Assembly: GCF_000255555.1 (NCBI RefSeq)
Contig: NZ_AGRW01000054.1
Span: 62,001-126,000 of the forward strand
Length of the DNA: 64,000 nucleotides
Direction: 5' to 3'
DNA from: Treponema saccharophilum DSM 2985
GTDB lineage: Bacteria > Spirochaetota > Spirochaetia > Treponematales > Treponemataceae
Positions 57,007 to 62,833 of the stretch are shown one piece after another. A program made the translations under genes and the position numbers. A model generated the notes under the pieces. That model was not told the origin of the DNA and searched no databases. It saw only the letters and a list, made by a program, of their open reading frames with translations. Position 1 is the first letter of the stretch, and the number at the start of each line of letters is the position of its first letter.

Positions 57007-58965
57007 ATGATAGACGAATCTAAGATGGACAAGACGCTCGGGCGGACGATTCCCGTCATGTTCCGCGAGAAAATCAAGAAGGTCCCGAACCACACGCTTC
57101 AGGCGGTGAAGAACAAGAGCGGCGTGTTCGTCAGGTACAGCTACTCGCAGGTGTACCAGCACGTAATCGAGATGGCGTCGAGCTTCCGAAAGCTCGGGAT
57201 AAAGAAGGGCGACAACGTGGGGCTCATGGCGGACAACAGGCGCGAGTGGCTCATCACCGATTTCGCGCTCCTTTCGCTCGGCGCCGTCGATGTCCCGCGC
57301 GGGTGCGACTCCATGGGCGTCGAGATGCGCTTCATCCTGAACTTCGCCGAGTGCCGCGTCTGCTTCTTCGAGAATTCGAAGCAGCTTGAGAAGGTTCTCG
57401 AAAAGGCTGAGGAAGTGCCGCTCCTCAAGACTGCCGTCCTTTTCGACTATTTCGAGGACTCGGTCGTGAGGGACGCGCGCGCGCGCGGCATCGAGGTCGT
57501 TAACTACCATTTCCTCGAAAGCGAGGGCGTGAACGTGACCCGCGACGAGTGGCTGGAGATAGAGCGCGGCATGGACGAGATTTCCCCGGACGACGTGGCG
57601 ACGATAATCTTCACGTCGGGGACGACGGGGCTGCCGAAGGGCGTGCAGCTCACCCACGACAACTACATCGCGCAGTGCGAGGTCGCGCATTCCGTTTTGG
57701 GGCTCATGCAGCCGGGCGACATCTGGCTCACCGTGCTTCCGATTTGGCATTCGTTCGAGCGCGCGTTCTGCTACATGGTCGTCGCGCTTGAGGGCGGTTT
57801 CGCGTACTCCAAGCCCATCGCCTCCGTGATGCTCCAGGACATGAACCTGATTCAGCCGCAGTGGATGAACGTCGTCCCGCGCCTTTTCGAGGCGGTTGCG
57901 CAGGGGCTTTTCCGCGAGGTGAAGAAGCAGAGCGGGATGCAGCAGTTTTTCTTCCACAACGCGATTATCGTCGGGAAGATGTACTACAAGATGAAGGAGC
58001 GCGTGCTCGGGCTTCGGTGCCGCTACCGCTGGTATCCGCGCGTCCTCGACGTGCTCTGGGGCATCGTCCCGTTCGTCCTCCTGTGGCCGCTCCACATGAT
58101 AGGCGAGGTGACGCTCTACAAGAAGCTCCGCGCCCGCTTCGGGGGGAATTTCCGCGCGGTGATTTCCGGCGGCGGCGCGCTGCAGCCGGGGACGGAGGCG
58201 TTCTACCACGCGATAGGGTTCAACCTTCTTGAGGGGTACGGGATGACGGAATGCGCTCCCGTAATCTCCGTGAGGAACTCGAAGAAGCCGCGGAGCAACA
58301 ACGTCGGCTGGGTGTTCCCCTCGTTCGACGTGAAGATTGTCGCGGAGAAGGACGGGAAGGTCGAGTCTGGCGAGCCGCTCAAGCCGGGGCGGCGCGGTAT
58401 AATCATGGTCAGGGGACGGCAGGTCATGAAAGGCTACTACAAGCGCCCCGACCTCACCGAGGGGGTCGTCGATTCCGAGGGATGGCTCAACACGGGCGAC
58501 CTCGGGATGATTTCATACGACGAGGAGCTCAAGATTGTCGGGCGCACGAAGGATACGATAGTCCTCCTCGGCGGAGAGAACATCGAGCCGCAGGTCATCG
58601 AGAAGGCGGTCAACTCCAGCCCGTACATCGAGCGGACTGTCGTCGTCGGTCAGGATAAGCGCTATCTCGGCGCGCTCATCGTCCCCGACCAGCACAGCGT
58701 CCTGTCATACGCGGAGGAGAACAACATCCTCTACGACAACTACGAGGCGCTTCTGGAGACGAACGAAATCCAGAATCTTTTCCGCACCGAAATCGACACG
58801 CTCGACAACGCGAAGACGGGATTCAGGACGTGCGAGCGCATTTTCAAGTTCGTCCTTCTCAAGAAGTCGTTCGAAATCGGCGAGGAGGTGAACGCGAAGC
58901 AGGAGCTCATGCGGCACAAAATCGTCAAAAAATACGAGAAGGAATACAACAGCCTCTTCAAATGA
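57007..58965 (+). CDS. fadD: Long-chain acyl-CoA synthetase (AMP-forming)
   Basis: A 652-residue ANL-superfamily enzyme expected to activate fatty acids to acyl-CoA. Motifs: the P-loop TIIFTSGTTGLPKGV near residue 198, YGMTECAPVIS, the hinge GWLNTGDLG and VGRTKDTIVLLGGENIEP. A 30-residue hydrophobic segment (LWGIVPFVLLWPLHMIGE) in the middle suggests membrane association. GGAG precedes the ATG. The gene has its own promoter with a palindromic operator and may be a monocistronic fatty-acid scavenging gene; treponemes usually take up host lipids. Confidence 0.95.
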   Translation: MIDESKMDKTLGRTIPVMFREKIKKVPNHTLQAVKNKSGVFVRYSYSQVYQHVIEMASSFRKLGIKKGDNVGLMADNRREWLITDFALLSLGAVDVPRGCDSMGVEMRFILNFAECRVCFFENSKQLEKVLEKAEEVPLLKTAVLFDYFEDSVVRDARARGIEVVNYHFLESEGVNVTRDEWLEIERGMDEISPDDVATIIFTSGTTGLPKGVQLTHDNYIAQCEVAHSVLGLMQPGDIWLTVLPIWHSFERAFCYMVVALEGGFAYSKPIASVMLQDMNLIQPQWMNVVPRLFEAVAQGLFREVKKQSGMQQFFFHNAIIVGKMYYKMKERVLGLRCRYRWYPRVLDVLWGIVPFVLLWPLHMIGEVTLYKKLRARFGGNFRAVISGGGALQPGTEAFYHAIGFNLLEGYGMTECAPVISVRNSKKPRSNNVGWVFPSFDVKIVAEKDGKVESGEPLKPGRRGIIMVRGRQVMKGYYKRPDLTEGVVDSEGWLNTGDLGMISYDEELKIVGRTKDTIVLLGGENIEPQVIEKAVNSSPYIERTVVVGQDKRYLGALIVPDQHSVLSYAEENNILYDNYEALLETNEIQNLFRTEIDTLDNAKTGFRTCERIFKFVLLKKSFEIGEEVNAKQELMRHKIVKKYEKEYNSLFK

Positions 58966-58985
58966 CGGCGTTTATTCCTCAATCG

Positions 58986-59014
58986 GTGACATTTTTATGT
59001 TTTTTTTATAAAAT
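58986..59014 (+). promoter_or_regulatory. Promoter of the small lipoprotein gene
   Basis: GTGACA (58986-58991), a 17-base spacer made mostly of T, and TAAAAT (59009-59014). A GGAGG ribosome-binding site follows in the leader. Confidence 0.75.
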
Positions 59015-59046
59015 ACATATACTTTTCATAACTTTTGGAGGTTTTT

Positions 59047-59280
59047 ATGAAATCAATCAAGGCTGTCGCTTGTTCTATGGCAGTTGTCGCGGCTGCGTTC
59101 GCGTTCGCTTCATGCTCATCAACAGGAGAGGCTACGAAGGCCGCCGCTGAGGAGTCCAAGCAGGAAGTTCAGGCTGCTGTTGAGGGAGCCGTTGAGAACG
59201 TGACGACAGAGGCTGCCGCCGAGGTTACAGCCGCTGTTGAGGAGACTGCAGAGGCCGCTGTCGAGGCTGTTAACAACTAA
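59047..59280 (+). CDS. Small alanine/glutamate-rich lipoprotein
   Basis: A 77-residue protein with a lipoprotein signal (KAVACSMAVVAAAFAFASC, lipidation at Cys21). The mature part is one continuous Ala/Glu/Val-rich helix with heptad-like spacing (EESKQEVQAAVEGAVENV, TEAAAEVTAAVEETAEAAVE). Such helices resemble Lpp-type or periplasmic spacer lipoproteins, but no Lys-terminated peptidoglycan anchor is seen. It has a good promoter, GGAGG and a strong terminator, so it is probably abundant. Confidence 0.85.
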   Translation: MKSIKAVACSMAVVAAAFAFASCSSTGEATKAAAEESKQEVQAAVEGAVENVTTEAAAEVTAAVEETAEAAVEAVNN

Positions 59281-59293
59281 TCAAACGCAAACG

Positions 59294-59351
59294 AAATGCC
59301 CGGCTGCCGGTTGGGAAGCGAATCTTCTCCCGGCTGCCGGGCATTTTTTTT
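59294..59351 (+). terminator. Strong terminator after the lipoprotein gene
   Basis: AAATGCCCGGC pairs with GCCGGGCATTT, extended past a small internal mismatch by a CCGG/CCGG pairing, around a ~22-base loop, and is followed by a long T-run. Confidence 0.92.
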
Positions 59352-59459
59352 GTCTCCGCTCTTCTCATTCCGACCGCCGGTGCGCAGGTTCAGCCTCGCT
59401 GCCAGTGGAACAAAATGCATTTTTTTTGCTATGATAACCCATCTTTTTGATGGGGAAAT

Positions 59460-60029
59460 ATGATGAGTCCAGATACTGCCTTTGAGTTGTTGCAGAAATA
59501 TGTCCACGGCGAGACGCTGCTCCGGCATTGCAGAACAGTCGGCGTCGCGATGCGCTATTTCGCGCAGAAATACGGCGAGTCGCCCGATTACTGGGAGAGC
59601 GTGGGCATTCTCCACGACATCGATTTTGAGGTCGCGCCAGACAACCACTGCACGAAATGCCTTGAAATCTTCAGCGCGGAAAAAACGAATTACCCCCAGA
59701 TTGACGCGCAGCTTGTCCATGCGGTCCAGAGCCACGGCTGGAATATCACGGTGGACGTAAAGCCTGAGCACATAATGGAAAAAGTCCTTTACACGGTTGA
59801 CGAGCTTACCGGACTGATTTTTGCCTGTGCGATGGCGCGCCCGAGCAAATCCGTGACCGACATGGAAGTGAAGTCCGTAACGAAGAAATTCAAGGCACTC
59901 AATTTTGCGGCAGGCTGCAACCGTGAGGTAATCAAGGCGGGCGCGCAGCTCATGGGCGTCGAGCTGGGCGATGTGATTCAGGAATGTATCCTTGCAATGA
60001 GAGAAAGGCACGAGGAAATAGGATGTTGA
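59460..60029 (+). CDS. HD-domain hydrolase
   Basis: A 189-residue HD/HDIG-family predicted phosphohydrolase. The metal-binding residues are recognisable: His22 (LLRHCRTV), then HD in GILHDIDFEV near residues 51-52, and downstream YTVDELTGLIFA. Nucleotide or phosphate-ester substrates are likely but not specified. ATGATG starts follow a GGGG motif. It overlaps tcdA by seven bases. GC content is visibly lower here than to the left. Confidence 0.88.
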   Translation: MMSPDTAFELLQKYVHGETLLRHCRTVGVAMRYFAQKYGESPDYWESVGILHDIDFEVAPDNHCTKCLEIFSAEKTNYPQIDAQLVHAVQSHGWNITVDVKPEHIMEKVLYTVDELTGLIFACAMARPSKSVTDMEVKSVTKKFKALNFAAGCNREVIKAGAQLMGVELGDVIQECILAMRERHEEIGC

Positions 60030-60808
60030 ACCAGTTTTCAAGAACGGAACTAATTGTAGGAAAGGAGGCTATGGGGATTTTGAACAATGCCCGCGTCGCA
60101 GTCTTTGGAATCGGCGGGGTAGGCGGATTCACGGTCGAGGCGCTGGTGCGCTCGGGGATTCAGCATATCGATATTATCGATGATGACAAGGTCTGCCTTA
60201 CGAACCTGAACCGGCAGATTATCGCCACCCGCTCAAGCGTCGGAAAATACAAGGTTGACGTGATGAGGGAGAGAATCCTCGACATCAACCCGAATGCCGA
60301 AGTGAACGTCCACAAGTGCTTCTACCTTCCAGAGACCCGCGGTCAGTTCGATTTCACGAAATATGATTATGTCGTCGATGCCGTTGATACGGTCACCGCG
60401 AAAATCAATCTGATTCAGCAGGCAAAGGAAGCCGGAACGAAAATCATCTCCAGCATGGGAGCAGGGAACAAAATGGATCCGACACAGTTCAAGGTCGCGG
60501 ACATCTCTCAGACTTCGGTCTGCCCGCTTGCCCGCGTGATGAGGCAGGAATGCAAGAAACGCAAAATCAAGGACGTGAAGGTCGTCTATTCAACGGAAAA
60601 AGTCCTCCGTCCCATTGAGGACATGGCAATCAGCTGCCGCACTCACTGCATCTGCCCGCCGGGAACAAAGCACAAATGCACGGAGCGCCGCGACATCCCC
60701 GGAAGCAACGCGTTCGTCCCCTCCGTGGCAGGTCTTATTATCGCAAGCGAAATCGTGAAGGATTTGACAAAGGAAGCGACCGCACGGGCTCGGGCTGCAA
60801 TCGCATGA
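60023..60808 (+). CDS. tcdA: tRNA threonylcarbamoyladenosine dehydratase (TcdA/CsdL)
   Basis: A 261-residue E1-like (ThiF fold) enzyme that cyclises t6A to ct6A in tRNA. It has the ATP-binding GIGGVGGFTVEALVRSGI, the Arg-containing TNLNRQIIA, VVDAVDTVTAK and a CxxC-like basic segment (CPLARVMRQECKKRKI). The ATG at 60023 follows AGGAAATAGG and begins inside the HD gene's last codons, so the two are coupled. Confidence 0.92.
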   Translation: MLNQFSRTELIVGKEAMGILNNARVAVFGIGGVGGFTVEALVRSGIQHIDIIDDDKVCLTNLNRQIIATRSSVGKYKVDVMRERILDINPNAEVNVHKCFYLPETRGQFDFTKYDYVVDAVDTVTAKINLIQQAKEAGTKIISSMGAGNKMDPTQFKVADISQTSVCPLARVMRQECKKRKIKDVKVVYSTEKVLRPIEDMAISCRTHCICPPGTKHKCTERRDIPGSNAFVPSVAGLIIASEIVKDLTKEATARARAAIA

Positions 60809-60827
60809 CGGGAAATGTGGCGAAAGT

Positions 60828-60873
60828 GAAAACGGCCATTGAGCTTGCCGAAATGACCGTTTCCCCTTTTTTT
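60828..60873 (+). terminator. Terminator after tcdA
   Basis: AAAACGGCCATT pairs with AATGACCGTTT with one mismatch around a GAGCTTGCCG loop and is followed by CCCCTTTTTTT. It lies 20 bp past the tcdA stop. Confidence 0.88.
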
Positions 60874-61118
60874 CGATTATGAGGCGCTGGATTACTTCAT
60901 TACTGAAACTCGGCGTTCGGGCTGATAGCCATCCGAAATGGAATGTGGCTGAAAATGCGTCGCAGTTTAAGGAGATGGTATAGCCCTGGTCCTTTTCCTG
61001 AGTTCCTCATTTTATGCTGCATAGCCACAAAAAAATCTTCGCAACTGAGCGCAGATACGGCGGCTATCGGAGACCAGCTGATTCTAGACAAGGTCGGGGA
61101 ATTTTCATATGCAGATAA
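60874..61118. other. Spacer without a supported gene; possible gene remnant
   Basis: A 245-bp stretch marking the switch to AT-richer accessory DNA. A 34-codon frame (60879-60983) ends SHPKWNVAENASQFKEMV-stop, which reads like the C-terminal end of a real protein, but it has no clear Shine-Dalgarno. It may be a decayed gene. Confidence 0.4.
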
Positions 61119-61143
61119 GCCCCGCCTGCAACTCAGGCGGGGC
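61119..61143 (-). terminator. Hairpin downstream of the HU-like gene
   Basis: GCCCCGCCTG (61119-61128) pairs perfectly with CAGGCGGGGC (61134-61143) around CAACT. The tail on the minus strand is short of T residues (TTATCT), so termination efficiency may be modest. It lies 23 bp past the HU-like stop codon. Confidence 0.6.
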
Positions 61144-61165
61144 AGTGCATACTTACTTTACAGCC

Positions 61166-61537
61166 TTACATTCTTGAAAACGAAACCGATTCTATTTCGC
61201 TTTTCAGTTCTGTACTTGGTGTAAACAAGATTCGTTTGCTTGTGATGCTTGAAGAGTCCACATCTTCGGCTTTTTCGCATCCTTTTGATGAGAAAGAAAG
61301 CTTTACGCGGCCGAAATTTCCGAGCTGGATTTTGAAGCCGTTTTTTAGATACAGCGGAAGTTTTCTTACAAGCGATGTAAGGACGGCTTCAACGTCGGTT
61401 ATGTTCAGCGTGCAAGAATCAGAAATGTCCTTTGCTAGGTCCATTACTGTCAGTTCTTCCATATACTGCGGGGCAGCGTAAAATTTTGCTTCATCCTTGT
61501 TAAGAGGATTTATCCTCTTTACGACTCTGTATTTCAT
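61166..61537 (-). CDS. HU-like DNA-binding protein (HU-HIG type)
   Basis: A 123-residue protein of the HU/IHF-like group common in Bacteroidetes mobile regions. The N-terminus KYRVVKRINPLNKDEAKFYA is followed by the HU fold (MEELTVMDLAKDISDSCTLN, VEAVLTSLVRKLPLYLKNGF) and the core KIQLGNFGRVKLSF. It differs from canonical 90-residue HU and suggests acquisition from another phylum. AAGGA precedes the ATG at 61537. The start is overlapped by a 32-codon frame with a better Shine-Dalgarno. Confidence 0.85.
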   Translation of the reverse strand: MKYRVVKRINPLNKDEAKFYAAPQYMEELTVMDLAKDISDSCTLNITDVEAVLTSLVRKLPLYLKNGFKIQLGNFGRVKLSFSSKGCEKAEDVDSSSITSKRILFTPSTELKSEIESVSFSRM

Positions 61538-61598
61538 ACTGTTTTTCCTTGCGATACGTTAAGGCGATCGCCGCCTGCTCAAGGTATTTCGCTTTCAT
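61500..61598 (-). CDS. Possible 32-residue leader peptide overlapping the HU-like start
   Basis: The frame MKAKYLEQAAIALTYRKEKQ...DKSS begins at 61598 after AAGGAG with seven-base spacing, the best ribosome-binding site in the area, and ends 38 bases inside the HU-like gene in another frame. Translation could open or block the HU-like start, as in coupled leader peptides. It is basic and helical. A chance frame is possible. Confidence 0.5.
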   Translation of the reverse strand: MKAKYLEQAAIALTYRKEKQYEIQSRKEDKSS

Positions 61599-61678
61599 AG
61601 GCGACTCCTTGTTAAGTAAAAGTAAGTTCCGAAAGCTTTTGGCAACGCCGGACTTTACGGTAACTTGAGAGAAACAGG

Positions 61679-61720
61679 AAAAACCGTTACAGTGTTATTG
61701 GCTGTACGGCAACGGTTTTT
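61679..61720. terminator. Symmetrical terminator between the membrane peptide and HU-like genes
   Basis: AAAAACCGTT (61679-61688) pairs with AACGGTTTTT (61711-61720), with an inner ACAG/CTGT stem. Flanking A and T runs make it functional in both directions; on the minus strand it stops the small membrane-protein transcript. Confidence 0.85.
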
Positions 61721-61735
61721 CGCTGTTTGCTTGAA

Positions 61736-61777
61736 GGGCTTTTTAATCACTGGTACTGATTAAAAGGCCCTTTTTTT
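61736..61777 (+). terminator. Second hairpin with plus-strand T-run
   Basis: GGGCTTTTTAATCA pairs with TGATTAAAAGGCCC with one mismatch around CTGGTAC and is followed by seven T residues on the plus strand. No plus-strand gene ends here, so it probably shields the accessory genes from incoming transcription. It overlaps the 3' end of the gene at 61760. Confidence 0.65.
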
Positions 61778-61921
61778 CGCGCTTGCATAAACATATGCAA
61801 GTCCGAAAGCAATCAATGCGATTCCAAGAACTGAAGACGTTCCTGAAAATTCGATTGACGTTCCTTTTTCATCTGTTTTGTCAGATAGTGAAAAAGAAAA
61901 CGAATTTTTTAAATTGTTCAT
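61760..61921 (-). CDS. Small single-pass membrane protein
   Basis: A 53-residue protein: a polar N-terminal half (MNNLKNSFSFSLSDKTDEKG) and one C-terminal TM helix (TSSVLGIALIAFGLAYVYAS) ending SAKKRAF. GGAGGTG precedes the ATG at 61921. It lies 75 bp downstream of the membrane-anchored XRE gene and is probably co-transcribed; the pair could form a membrane-bound regulatory or immunity unit. No family recognised. Confidence 0.72.
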   Translation of the reverse strand: MNNLKNSFSFSLSDKTDEKGTSIEFSGTSSVLGIALIAFGLAYVYASAKKRAF

Positions 61922-61996
61922 CCGTTCACCTCCATTCTGAGTTTTCAGCCTTGCTTTTCTTCGACGAAGATTTTGCAAAGGTCAGTTGATTCACGT

Positions 61997-62374
61997 TCAG
62001 TTACCTCCGTCATCTTTTTTAAGAATGTCTACGAGCTGGTCTTTTTCGTCTTTGGAAAGAAGACCGGCCGCAACTGCTGCAATTACGAGCCCCAGGATTA
62101 CACCGAATGTGACCTTTAGGCCGGTACTCATTCCGTTTTTTTCTCCTGCAGCCTTTTTTTCGTCCGTTGCATCATCAGTAACAAAGAAAGCGGAAGTCGC
62201 ACAACCAAGTTCATCAGCAATCCTGTTCAAAGTCTCTATAGACGGGTCACGCTCACCGTTAAGCCAACGGCTCACCGTAACTTCTGAAACTCCAAGCCTT
62301 GTCGCTAAATCCTTCTGGCTCATATTATTGCGTTTGAGCTCAAATTCGATTCTGCGTCTCATTGATTCCCTCAT
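61997..62374 (-). CDS. XRE-family regulator with C-terminal transmembrane helix
   Basis: A 125-residue protein. Residues 5-60 are a Cro/C1-type HTH (FELKRNNMSQKDLATRLGVS, EVTVSRWLNGERDPSIETLN). A linker follows, then one TM helix (GVILGLVIAAVAAGLL, about 89-105) and a charged tail (SKDEKDQLVDILKKDDGGN). GGGGAG precedes the ATG at 62374; a second ATG four codons in is possible. A perfect TTGACA and a palindrome overlapping its -10 region lie upstream, suggesting autoregulation. Membrane-tethered XRE proteins are uncommon. Confidence 0.88.
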   Translation of the reverse strand: MRESMRRRIEFELKRNNMSQKDLATRLGVSEVTVSRWLNGERDPSIETLNRIADELGCATSAFFVTDDATDEKKAAGEKNGMSTGLKVTFGVILGLVIAAVAAGLLSKDEKDQLVDILKKDDGGN

Positions 62375-62408
62375 TCCAGAAACTCCCCTGTTCCTTGTTT
62401 GTTGACTA

Positions 62409-62438
62409 TAAGTTATAATAACTTAACCAATATGTCAA
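62409..62438 (-). promoter_or_regulatory. Promoter and palindromic operator of the XRE-TM gene
   Basis: TAAGTTATAATAACTTA (62409-62425) is a perfect 17-bp palindrome. On the minus strand a perfect TTGACA (62438-62433) and TATAAC (62417-62412) are separated by 15 bases, with the palindrome covering the -10 box. The layout fits autorepression by the XRE protein. Confidence 0.72.
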
Positions 62439-62465
62439 GATGAAGTGTTCAAAAATAAGCATAAG

Positions 62466-62480
62466 TGGTAATAATTACCA
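62466..62480. repeat. Second palindrome TGGTAATAATTACCA
   Basis: A perfect 7-bp inverted repeat around one base, 40 bp from the operator palindrome at 62409 and related to it in length and AT-rich centre but not in the outer bases. Possibly a second regulator site. Confidence 0.55.
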
Positions 62481-62486
62481 TTTTAT

Positions 62487-62535
62487 GCCGAGAATCGGTA
62501 AAAAATACGCCGAGTTTTAAAAATTTCTCGCCGAG
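62487..62535. repeat. Three GCCGAG direct repeats with 21-22 bp period
   Basis: GCCGAG occurs at 62487, 62509 and 62530; the first and third continue GCCGAGAAT. The period is two helical turns, so a protein could bind all three on one face. The rest of the 323-bp spacer between the XRE-TM gene and 62698 contains no supported gene. Confidence 0.5.
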
Positions 62536-62677
62536 AATTTCAAAAAGAACGGCGCGTTTTTTGTACGTTTTTGATACAGTGCCGTTCTTTTGCATTCTTG
62601 TTCTGTCCGATGCTTCGCTCGTATGCAAACTGTTTTTCGAAGCTGTGATTTTTGTTCACTCTAAAAAATTGAGATGG

Positions 62678-62686
62678 TGGTATAAT
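62678..62686 (+). promoter_or_regulatory. Extended -10 promoter for the HTH fragment and helicase
   Basis: TGGTATAAT at 62678-62686 is an extended -10 element (TGnTATAAT) without a clear -35 box. Transcription from it would begin a few bases before the ATG at 62698. Confidence 0.6.
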
Positions 62687-62697
62687 ATTCCGCTAAT

Positions 62698-62826
62698 ATG
62701 CAAGTTGATTACAGCAATCTTTGGATTCGTTATAAAGTAACGGGACATAAGAACGAAACAGGTTTAATCCCTCTGGCGGGGATTTCAACTAATATTCTGG
62801 CAAAACTCAACAAAGGCGAAAGGTGA
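62698..62826 (+). CDS. Truncated XRE-type HTH protein (42 residues)
   Basis: The product MQVDYSNLWIRYKVTGHKNE...AGISTNILAKLNKGER matches the first ~40 residues of small Cro/C1-type regulators of the form 'YNKLWKLLIDK...LAGISTNTLAKL', which normally run to ~65-75 residues. Here a stop follows NKGER, removing the last HTH helices. It may be a pseudogene remnant or a minimal leader: its final codons contain the ribosome-binding site of the helicase gene, which starts eight bases after its stop, so the two are coupled. Confidence 0.6.
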   Translation: MQVDYSNLWIRYKVTGHKNETGLIPLAGISTNILAKLNKGER

Positions 62827-62833
62827 GACGTAA

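Noticed and set aside
56815-58209. Upstream extension of the thiI frame to 878 codons
   Set aside because: The added part is antisense to the acyl-CoA synthetase gene; ThiI homology and a Shine-Dalgarno start at 56814.
60900-61091. 63-codon frame on the minus strand after tcdA
   Set aside because: No Shine-Dalgarno, no family match; it lies in a stretch that looks decayed.
62465-62740. 91-codon frame on the plus strand
   Set aside because: It runs through operator palindromes and the GCCGAG repeats and has no coding character.
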